Made by a program: the position numbers and the translations under genes. Below, piece after piece: positions 1 through 5,525 of a DNA stretch of 8,579 bases. Origin of the DNA: Bacteroidales bacterium (lineage in GTDB: Bacteria > Bacteroidota > Bacteroidia > Bacteroidales > UBA12481). The DNA is taken from positions 1-8,579 of the forward strand of contig JAGHDB010000340.1 of NCBI GenBank assembly GCA_021160155.1. The letters are read 5' to 3'. The number at the start of each line of letters is the position of its first letter. The stretch's first letter is position 1. The notes below the pieces were generated by a model. That model did no database searches. It saw nothing but the letters and a program-made list of their open reading frames with translations, and was not told where the DNA came from.

Positions 1-2
1 AT

Positions 3-1118
3 CTGCTGAAGGAGAATGCTTTTGTGGCTCCATACCTTCTCGGAGGACTCGGAGGATGTTATTTTGACGCCAGCGGTGTGGGAGAAAACGGTACTTTCTC
101 ACATAACAAATTCATGCGGCCAAATCTCTATGGCGGATTGGGTGTGAACTTCAGATTACACCCGATGGTCAGTCTGGCTGTCCAAACTTCTCTGATGGCT
201 CCGTTGACCGATCAGGCAGATGGAGTTACAGGCAGTGTAGTTACGGCACCGAATAAATCAAATGACCGGTTTCTTGAAAATTCATTCAGTTTGAGAATTA
301 CTCCGGGTAAATTCAAGAAAAAGGATTCGGATGGTGATGGCGTACCCGATAAAAAGGATCTTTGCCCGAATACTCCTCCGGGTGTGGCTGTTGATGAGAA
401 TGGTTGTCCGTTGGATAAAGACGGGGATGGTGTTCCCGATTATAAAGATGAATGTCCTGATGTGGCCGGTCTCGCAGCTTTTAATGGTTGCCCGGATACG
501 GATGGGGATGGTATTATTGATAAAAATGACGCGTGTCCTGATGTGGCCGGAATTGCACTGCTTAAGGGTTGTCCGGACTCGGATGGAGATGGAGTGGCGG
601 ATAAAGATGATCGTTGCCCGGATACTCCAAAAGGATGGAAAGTGGATCGGTTTGGCTGCCCGCTTGACGCAGACCGCGACGGTATTCCCGATAGTGAAGA
701 TGCCTGTCCGGATCAGCCGGGTATTTCTGAATTAAAAGGATGCCCGATTGATGTGGGATACCTGATGTCAAAGTATAACCTGAATAACCGGAACATACTC
801 TTTGATTTTGATCACAGCAATCCCCAACAAGCCGGAGTGGAAACCCTGGATGATATATACCGGGTCTTAAGTAATCACAATCAGTTTGGCGTGGAATTTG
901 ACGGCTATACCGACTGGGTTGGGAGAGCTGCTTATAATTTAAAACTCTCAGAAAAAAGAGCCAATTGGGCTAAAGATTACCTGGTGAAAAAGGGAATTAT
1001 TGACAACCGTATCAAAACACTTTTCTTTGGTGAATCCAAACCGGCGGCGGATAACAAAACACGTGAAGGCCGGCAGTTAAACCGTCGGGTTGAGTTCAAT
1101 TTCTTCAAGTTACGATAA
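3..1118 (+). CDS. OmpA-family protein with thrombospondin type 3 repeats (5' partial)
   Basis: Outer-membrane protein expected to tie the outer membrane to peptidoglycan. The frame is open to the left edge, so the true start and signal peptide are outside; a GTG at 24 is internal, within a glycine-rich beta-strand-like stretch (VAPYLLGGLGG). Counting visible residues from that GTG codon, 1-95 look like the end of a beta-barrel, 101-241 hold five calcium-binding type 3 repeats (DxDGDGxxD...CP), and 257-363 are an OmpA C-terminal domain. That domain starts ILFDFD and includes GYTDWVG, LSEKRA and LNRRVEF. D297 and R312 sit 15 residues apart, as do the Asp and Arg that bind diaminopimelate in known OmpA domains, so peptidoglycan binding is probably intact. 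Trp follows the binding Asp where Asn is more usual. The gene ends before a strong terminator and appears to close its transcription unit. Confidence 0.95.
   Translation: MLKENAFVAPYLLGGLGGCYFDASGVGENGTFSHNKFMRPNLYGGLGVNFRLHPMVSLAVQTSLMAPLTDQADGVTGSVVTAPNKSNDRFLENSFSLRITPGKFKKKDSDGDGVPDKKDLCPNTPPGVAVDENGCPLDKDGDGVPDYKDECPDVAGLAAFNGCPDTDGDGIIDKNDACPDVAGIALLKGCPDSDGDGVADKDDRCPDTPKGWKVDRFGCPLDADRDGIPDSEDACPDQPGISELKGCPIDVGYLMSKYNLNNRNILFDFDHSNPQQAGVETLDDIYRVLSNHNQFGVEFDGYTDWVGRAAYNLKLSEKRANWAKDYLVKKGIIDNRIKTLFFGESKPAADNKTREGRQLNRRVEFNFFKLR
324..746 (+). repeat. Five thrombospondin type 3 repeats within the OmpA gene
   Basis: Five tandem coding repeats begin at about 324, 414, 495, 576 and 666. 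Their lengths are 30, 27, 27, 30 and 27 residues. Long units carry a TPxGxxVDxxGCPLD-type linker and short ones a VAG or QPG type linker. A 17-bp perfect direct repeat (tgtcctgatgtggccgg) occurs at 453-469 and 534-550, exactly 27 codons apart. Such Asp-rich units bind calcium and form a stiff linker between barrel and peptidoglycan domain. The fifth unit has Arg in place of the first Gly (DADRDG). Confidence 0.9.
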
Positions 1119-1138
1119 ACTGATTAATTTGCATATTT

Positions 1139-1180
1139 TAAAACCGGGCACTTGCAGTAGAGTTGCCCGGTTTTATCTTT
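1139..1180 (+). terminator. Rho-independent terminator after the OmpA gene
   Basis: A perfect 12-bp inverted repeat pairs 1139-1150 (taaaaccgggca) with 1164-1175 around a 13-nt loop. A T-rich run (ttttatctttt) begins in the descending arm. It lies 20 nt after the OmpA stop. The A-rich left arm could let it act in the other direction too, but no minus-strand gene ends here. Confidence 0.88.
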
Positions 1181-1188
1181 TAAGTTTG
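1181..1188 (+). promoter_or_regulatory. Possible Bacteroidota -7 promoter element (TAAGTTTG)
   Basis: TAAGTTTG is a perfect match to the Bacteroidota -7 consensus TAnnTTTG, between the terminator and the GTG start at 1194. The nearest upstream TTG (1163-1165) is about 15 nt away, closer than the usual -33 spacing. It would place the transcription start at or just before the GTG, giving an almost leaderless message. A chance match is possible. Confidence 0.3.
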
Positions 1189-1193
1189 TACCG

Positions 1194-1589
1194 GTGAAAA
1201 AAGCTATAATCACAACCTGGCTGATCTGGCCGCTTCTCTCCCTGGCAGCCGGTGCCCAAACATTGACCCTTGAACAATGTGTCAGCTCCGCTATGGCAAA
1301 TCATCCCACCAGCCGGAAAGTGCCCCTGATTATGCAAGTCGAACAAGTTAACCGTCAACTGATCAATCAGTCGAGTCTGCCGGTCGTAATCCTGAATGCA
1401 CAAGCTAGCTGGCAATCTGATGTGGTGAACTTTACACTTGATCTGCCTTTTCCTGTTACTTTTCCGGTGATTCCCAAAGACCAATATAAAGTAACTGTGG
1501 ATGTGCAGCAGATGCTTTACGATGGAGGTGTTCGGCAGATACGGCAATCTTTAAATACTCAGGAGACTACAATAAAAAACTATTATTAA
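1194..1589 (+). pseudogene. TolC-type outer-membrane efflux protein, N-terminal remnant
   Basis: This is the first quarter to third of a TolC/OEP-family outer-membrane channel, the exit duct of tripartite pumps. GTG is the only sensible start: it is followed by KK, a hydrophobic stretch and a likely signal-peptidase site AGA|QT near residue 21. The mature part begins TLTLEQCVSSAMANHP, the typical first helix of the family. It continues through QASWQSDV and DQYKVTVDVQQMLYDGG, the usual membrane-strand and helix-entry region. The family is normally above 400 residues; this frame stops at 131, just after the DGG region, and the last five or so codons probably belong to the downstream sequence read in the wrong frame. 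An intact start and signal peptide mean a short exported fragment could still be made, but it cannot form a channel. It is the first of four remnants in efflux-operon order. Confidence 0.82.
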
Positions 1590-1643
1590 TGGTACTTGGC
1601 GGACTTCTGCTTTCATGTCAACCTCATGGAGAGGTTGCCGGCC
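1571..1643 (+). pseudogene. HlyD-type membrane-fusion lipoprotein, N-terminal remnant
   Basis: In the frame containing 1589-1591 the sequence reads [24 protein letters not shown]. This is a lipoprotein signal: Lys pair, hydrophobic core, lipobox LLSC with the acylated Cys at 1616-1618, then a short polar linker. The periplasmic adaptor (HlyD/RND-type membrane-fusion) genes that follow TolC in Bacteroidota ABC export operons begin this way. Only about 20-24 residues remain of a protein usually above 300. No ATG stands before the Lys pair, so the original start codon seems lost at the junction with the TolC piece. The frame runs into a stop at 1664-1666. The identification rests on the lipoprotein signal plus its place between TolC and the ATPase; another small lipoprotein is possible. 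Confidence 0.6.
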
Positions 1644-1740
1644 CGGTCAGTTATCAGGTGGGATGAAGCAAAAACTGGCCCTTTCATGTGCATTAATACA
1701 CCGTCCCGGATTGTTGATACTGGATGAACCCACAGGGGGT
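1636..1740 (+). pseudogene. ABC transporter ATPase remnant (signature motif to Walker B)
   Basis: The frame starting near 1636 reads [19 protein letters not shown], then [23 protein letters not shown] is the ABC signature (C-loop) and LLILDEP is Walker B with its catalytic Glu, spaced as in ABC-2 type drug or heme exporter ATPases. The Walker A, Q-loop, D-loop and H-loop parts are absent, so no ATPase can be made. The family continues DEPTTGVDPVSR; here the match breaks inside DEPT-GG at 1732-1740, marking a deletion. An ATG at 1615 opens an 81-codon frame through this region, but its first residues come from the lipoprotein piece and its tail from the permease piece read out of frame. It is a chimera of remnants, not a gene. 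Confidence 0.85.
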
Positions 1741-1817
1741 TTCGAAAGGAGTTGTATCATGTTTTTCGTGACAGGCGAACATTACTGGCTGTCAGAAGCT
1801 ACCGGAAAAGAGCCTAG
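1734..1817 (+). pseudogene. ABC-2 type permease remnant (N-terminal start fused to a C-terminal tail)
   Basis: The frame from 1734 reads [27 protein letters not shown] and stops at TAG 1815-1817. [18 protein letters not shown] is the characteristic cytoplasmic opening of ABC-2 export permeases, just before their first membrane helix. The family would then have several hundred residues with six membrane segments; all are missing. The frame instead passes directly into [10 protein letters not shown], which looks like the basic tail after a last membrane helix, so this may be the two ends of one permease or of two adjacent ones. The N-terminal assignment is good; the C-terminal one is weaker. 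The natural-looking stop suggests the 3' end of the old operon is preserved. Confidence 0.65.
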
Positions 1818-1823
1818 CTTTTC
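1805..1823. terminator. Possible weak bidirectional terminator hairpin at the convergent gene ends
   Basis: A 6-bp inverted repeat, gaaaag (1805-1810) and cttttc (1818-1823), surrounds a 7-nt loop containing the CTAG that gives both convergent stop codons. The arms provide a short A/T tract on each strand. The stem is short with little GC, so it is only a candidate. Confidence 0.25.
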
Positions 1824-2224
1824 GTCTCTTCATGGTATTGTTCAAAAGCCCAGTTTATAGTATCCAGTAATACTTTAGGCATCACAGGTTTTGTTATAAA
1901 TTCAATACAACCGGCTTTCCGGCATTGCTCAATTTCATCACTCAGGCTAAAAGCGGTAAGTGCAATTATCGGAACTGCGGGGTGCTTTTCATGGATCAAT
2001 CTTGTAGCAGTTATTCCATCCATCTCGGGCATCCGGATGTCCATGAGGATCAGATCAGGGCACTCTTTTTCTACATCATCCCATGCCTCCCTTCCGTTTT
2101 TAACCCATCGCATGCGGACTTTAGTATCTTCAAGGATTTTGTGTATCAGCATGTAATTGATCGGTTCGTCTTCTGCGATCAGAATGGTGCGTCCGGGCCA
2201 ATGGGGTTGAATTGTTTTTCCCAT
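1814..2224 (-). CDS. Stand-alone response-regulator receiver protein
   Basis: Single-domain CheY-like receiver, phosphorylated on Asp by a histidine kinase. With the ATG at 2224 it is 136 residues, and the receiver fold fills about 13-130. Visible key residues are the acidic E18-D19, phospho-acceptor D62 in [14 protein letters not shown]90 in ALTA and K112 in TKP, so it should be active. No DNA-binding or enzymatic output domain follows, so it must act by protein contact or phosphotransfer. It most resembles the receivers attached to Bacteroidota hybrid histidine kinases. A longer frame starts at 2275, but that would overlap the upstream aminotransferase; the ATG at 2224 sits one nucleotide after that gene's TGA, suggesting translational coupling. 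No partner kinase lies in the window. Confidence 0.9.
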   Translation of the reverse strand: MGKTIQPHWPGRTILIAEDEPINYMLIHKILEDTKVRMRWVKNGREAWDDVEKECPDLILMDIRMPEMDGITATRLIHEKHPAVPIIALTAFSLSDEIEQCRKAGCIEFITKPVMPKVLLDTINWAFEQYHEETKS

Positions 2225-2225
2225 T

Positions 2226-3443
2226 TCAGGAAGCAAATGATTCAATGGTGGTACGAATAATCCGGCTGGCTTCAAGGATCTGTTCTTCGGTAATGACTAA
2301 AGGAGGGGCAAACCGGATAATGTGGTCATGTGTGGGTTTGGCGATCAGACCGTTTTCTTTCATGGCCATACATACATCCCATGCGGTTTTACCATTTATG
2401 GGTTTTATTATTATTGCATTTAATAATCCTTTACCTCTGATGGTTTCTACCATGCCGGATTGAATTTCACCGAGTTTTTGACGAAATAATTTTCCGAGAT
2501 ACTCTGCATTTTCGGCAAGGTGTTCTTCCTTTACCACCTCTAAGGCAGCTATGGCGACTTTAGCTGCCACCGGATTACCTCCAAAAGTAGAACCGTGTTC
2601 TCCCGGTTTGATGCACAGCATGATCTCATCATCAGCAAGAACCGCTGAGATGGGGTATACACCGCCTGAAAGTGCTTTACCCAGAATTAAAATATCCGGT
2701 CTGACGTGCTCATGGTCGCAAGCCAGCAACTTTCCGGTTCTGGCAATCCCGGTTTGTACTTCATCGGCAATGAAAAGCACATTTTTTTCTTTACACAGGT
2801 CGGCAGCCTGTTTTAAATATCCTTTATCGGGAACATAAACCCCGGCTTCTCCCTGGATAGGTTCAACTAAAAAACCGGCTACATCCGGGTCTTGAAGGGC
2901 TTCTTCCAAAGCGGCAATGTCATTATACGGGATCTTTATAAATCCCGGGGTAAAGGGGCCGAATCCACCGTAAGATTCAGGGTCGGTGGACATGGATATT
3001 ACCGTGATGGTTCGTCCGTGAAAATTCCCTTCACAAACGATTATTTTTGCCTGGTTTTCGGGGATTCCTTTCTTAAGATAGCCCCATTTACGGCAAAGTT
3101 TAAGCGCAGTTTCATCCCCTTCAGCACCTGTATTCATGGGCAGTATCTTATCATATCCGAAATAGCTGGTGACATAGGCTTCATATTCTCCCAGGGCATT
3201 GTTATAAAATGCGCGGGAAGTTAAAGTCAGCCTATCTGCCTGATCGTGAAGAGCCCGTAGAATCTTTGGGTGACAATGTCCCTGATTTACTGCTGAATAT
3301 GCTGATAAGAAATCAAAGTATCGGTTTCCTTCAACATCCCAAACAAAAACTCCTTCCCCGCGTTCAAGCACAACGGGAAGTGGATGATAGTTATGTGCAC
3401 CGTACAGGTCTTCCTTTTTGATATAATCATTTGAAGTAGTCAT
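2226..3443 (-). CDS. rocD: Ornithine aminotransferase (ornithine--oxo-acid transaminase)
   Basis: Cytoplasmic PLP enzyme of class III aminotransferases. It moves the delta-amino group of L-ornithine to 2-oxoglutarate, giving glutamate 5-semialdehyde and glutamate, and so links arginine/ornithine to proline and glutamate. The 405-residue protein aligns from memory with human OAT without gaps from human Tyr55 to Lys292, offset 36. Equivalent residues are Y19 (NYHPLP), Y49, R144 (FHGRT), E199 (QGEAGV), D227 (ADEVQTG) and the PLP-binding K256 (LGKALSGG). Y19 and E199 are the ornithine-recognition residues, which favours OAT over acetylornithine or GABA aminotransferase. I chose the ATG at 3443; a TTG at 3470 would add nine residues that do not match the family. 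It follows the VWA gene by 42 nt and precedes the receiver gene by 1 nt. Confidence 0.96.
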   Translation of the reverse strand: MTTSNDYIKKEDLYGAHNYHPLPVVLERGEGVFVWDVEGNRYFDFLSAYSAVNQGHCHPKILRALHDQADRLTLTSRAFYNNALGEYEAYVTSYFGYDKILPMNTGAEGDETALKLCRKWGYLKKGIPENQAKIIVCEGNFHGRTITVISMSTDPESYGGFGPFTPGFIKIPYNDIAALEEALQDPDVAGFLVEPIQGEAGVYVPDKGYLKQAADLCKEKNVLFIADEVQTGIARTGKLLACDHEHVRPDILILGKALSGGVYPISAVLADDEIMLCIKPGEHGSTFGGNPVAAKVAIAALEVVKEEHLAENAEYLGKLFRQKLGEIQSGMVETIRGKGLLNAIIIKPINGKTAWDVCMAMKENGLIAKPTHDHIIRFAPPLVITEEQILEASRIIRTTIESFAS

Positions 3444-3485
3444 GGATGGATAAAGGTTTTCGGTTATCAATAAAAGTTTAATGAA

Positions 3486-5522
3486 TCATACAAATATAGC
3501 AATCAAAACAATCTCAACAGCAATCATCAGCAGAGTCAGAAAAAGAAAAAGCGGTGAAAGATCTTTCCCGGAGTGGCTGGAAATGGGTATTGCAGATCTC
3601 CGATTTTTAGTGACCGGTCTTTGATCAACAGACAGATAAGTGCCAAAATATTTACGCACGGATTCATCCGGTTCAAAACGAATAAGGGATTCTTTTCGGG
3701 TTGTATTAAACGCCAGTATAGCCAGGGTGTCTTCTGCTGATGAAACAGGATAGAAACCAGGCTCGGGAACTCCGCTCCAGTTGATATGGATCTGTCCGGG
3801 AGTAATTCCCGGTATTGGATTCAGTATATTGGAATAACCTGTCTCTTTATGGGTCACTGTAAGTAATTGTCCATTATTTTTTCGTGAATCTTGCAGTATT
3901 AATGTGTTCATTGAAGATAATACCTGGTAAATTGTTTCATTCCGCTGAATGTGGGTAACCATATCATACAGCAGAGGGATAAAAACAGGATGTTCAACCA
4001 GGTCGGTCACCTCTTTCTCAAGGGGGAAATAATTAAATATTAAAACACCATTACCTGCTTTATAACGGGTTATCAGGGGATCTCCCAGGTTGGTTACCAG
4101 GAGATCACTGTAAGGTATTTCACGTGTGCGAATAAGAAAATGGTGTTGAAACCGAGGCATTTGCAGGTTCGATTCTGGATTCAGAATAACTTTAGACAGC
4201 CAGTTGGTTCTCTCCGGAGGGATTTTTGAACCGGTAGTGCTCGTATTATAATAAATGATGGGTGGAAGTTTCCACCGGTCGGTGAAAAGGTTCAATTGAT
4301 CAATATCGGTGTTTTTAGCAGGGACCAGCCAGATAGTTCCATGATGATCCAGGTAGTTGCTGACCAGTTGTTGCAGTTGCGAAGGTATCTTACTTAAACC
4401 TGAAAGAATCACCATGTCATATCGGTTGAAAGAAGATTGCGGGAAAGCATCCGTTTGAAAACTGGTAAGTTTAAAAAAAGGATCAATATTTAATGACCCG
4501 GTTATATAGGGATTGGCATGATTGTCATATAATTGTAGAATTTGCCATTGAGTGTGTGCTTTGAATGAAAAAAACAACTGGTTGTCATAGGTCACAGGGT
4601 AATCACTAATCTCCAGTTTTCCGCGAATCCAACCTGATCCGTTTGTTTTAAAACGGATCAATGCTTTTCCGGTGCTTTTCGGGGGTAAAGTAATATTTGT
4701 CAAGCTGGTCAGTGTGTCATTTAAAACAAGACGAACCGGCAACTCTTCAATGGTTTCATCTGAATGATTGGTTACACTTGCATACAGATCCTGATCTCCG
4801 GGAGCGCTGTAAACAGGAGAGGAAAACCAGCAAGAATCCAGTGAAATATTATTGATTTCATGCCCGGGAATTCTGATAAGATGAATTTTGCATCGAGAGG
4901 GCAGAACAGGTTTGCCTGATAAAGATCCATTTTGAAAATCACTGGCGATAAATATATCTGCAGAAGATAATGATTCATGTTGCATCCGCTTATTCACAAG
5001 GGATAGAGTTGTACCCATCTCCATTGACAGCGGGGAGACGGCCAGGCGTTCAAGATGGGCATACAGTTGATCCCGGTTAAGCAGACTGAGATCAGCCAGT
5101 TTGCTGTTGTTGGTGCAAAGCATATATTTTATGGATGGAGGAAATCCGGCAGCCAGATTCCGGCATTGTTTCTTCGCCAGAAGCAAAGGAGATTGACCGT
5201 CTGTAGTAATACTCATACTCGGGGATACATCAATTACAAAAATTACCAGGGGTTGTGCTTCCTTGACAATACTATCCCCCCGGTCAGAAATTACCGGACG
5301 AGCGAAGCCGATAACTAAAAAAGTAATCAGTAACATGCGTGTTAACAAAAGCAGCCAGTCTTTAAGTTGTGATTTACGACGTTGTTCCGATTTAATTTCA
5401 CGAATAAAACGGAGCGAACTGAAATAAAACGTACGGTATTTTCTGAAACTGAATAGATGAATTATTACCGGCACCGCCAACAGTGCCAGTCCCCAAAGAA
5501 TAACCGGCTTTAAAAAAATCAT
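3486..5522 (-). CDS. BatA-type membrane protein with double-transmembrane N-terminus and VWA domain
   Basis: Inner-membrane protein of 678 residues. Residues 1-80 match the BatA N-terminal double-membrane domain: a first helix at about 5-24, the RKYRTFYFSSLRFI loop, a basic stretch, a second helix at 56-74 and the family's FARPVI. A von Willebrand A domain follows from about 91, with a complete-looking metal site: DVSPS (D98, S100, S102), a Thr near 171 and D195 in IASDFQNGS. Residues 240-320 resemble a beta-sandwich module. About 365-520 resemble the glutamine-amidotransferase-like fold common in these proteins (YDMVILSG; GNGVLIFNYFPL; HPVFIPLLY). One last helix lies at 656-677. It starts 3 nt after the TonB receptor stop. 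No BatB, BatC, BatD or MoxR ATPase gene is nearby, so a classical aerotolerance operon is not supported; the function is unknown beyond a likely envelope scaffold. Confidence 0.88.
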   Translation of the reverse strand: MIFLKPVILWGLALLAVPVIIHLFSFRKYRTFYFSSLRFIREIKSEQRRKSQLKDWLLLLTRMLLITFLVIGFARPVISDRGDSIVKEAQPLVIFVIDVSPSMSITTDGQSPLLLAKKQCRNLAAGFPPSIKYMLCTNNSKLADLSLLNRDQLYAHLERLAVSPLSMEMGTTLSLVNKRMQHESLSSADIFIASDFQNGSLSGKPVLPSRCKIHLIRIPGHEINNISLDSCWFSSPVYSAPGDQDLYASVTNHSDETIEELPVRLVLNDTLTSLTNITLPPKSTGKALIRFKTNGSGWIRGKLEISDYPVTYDNQLFFSFKAHTQWQILQLYDNHANPYITGSLNIDPFFKLTSFQTDAFPQSSFNRYDMVILSGLSKIPSQLQQLVSNYLDHHGTIWLVPAKNTDIDQLNLFTDRWKLPPIIYYNTSTTGSKIPPERTNWLSKVILNPESNLQMPRFQHHFLIRTREIPYSDLLVTNLGDPLITRYKAGNGVLIFNYFPLEKEVTDLVEHPVFIPLLYDMVTHIQRNETIYQVLSSMNTLILQDSRKNNGQLLTVTHKETGYSNILNPIPGITPGQIHINWSGVPEPGFYPVSSAEDTLAILAFNTTRKESLIRFEPDESVRKYFGTYLSVDQRPVTKNRRSAIPISSHSGKDLSPLFLFLTLLMIAVEIVLIAIFV

Positions 5523-5525
5523 TTT

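Noticed and set aside
331..735. Overlapping frame in the OmpA repeat region
   Set aside because: It is a shadow created by the repetitive Asp/Gly codons, with no protein-like features.
1194..1589. The 131-codon frame as a complete small secreted protein
   Set aside because: It matches the start of TolC-family proteins and breaks off after the DGG region, followed by other efflux-gene pieces, so truncation explains it better.
1615..1860. An 81-codon frame containing an ABC signature and Walker B as a small ABC protein gene
   Set aside because: Only the middle belongs to an ABC ATPase; the front comes from the lipoprotein remnant and the tail from the permease remnant read out of frame, and Walker A is missing.
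1814..2275. Longer start for the receiver gene at 2275
   Set aside because: It would overlap the aminotransferase by about 50 nt and adds residues outside the receiver fold; the ATG at 2224 fits the operon spacing.
2226..3470. TTG start at 3470 for the aminotransferase
   Set aside because: The extra nine residues do not resemble the family, and an ATG at 3443 gives the expected length.
5055..5318. Plus-strand frames inside the VWA, receptor and aminotransferase genes
   Set aside because: They lie antisense to well-supported genes and show no recognisable domains or signals.
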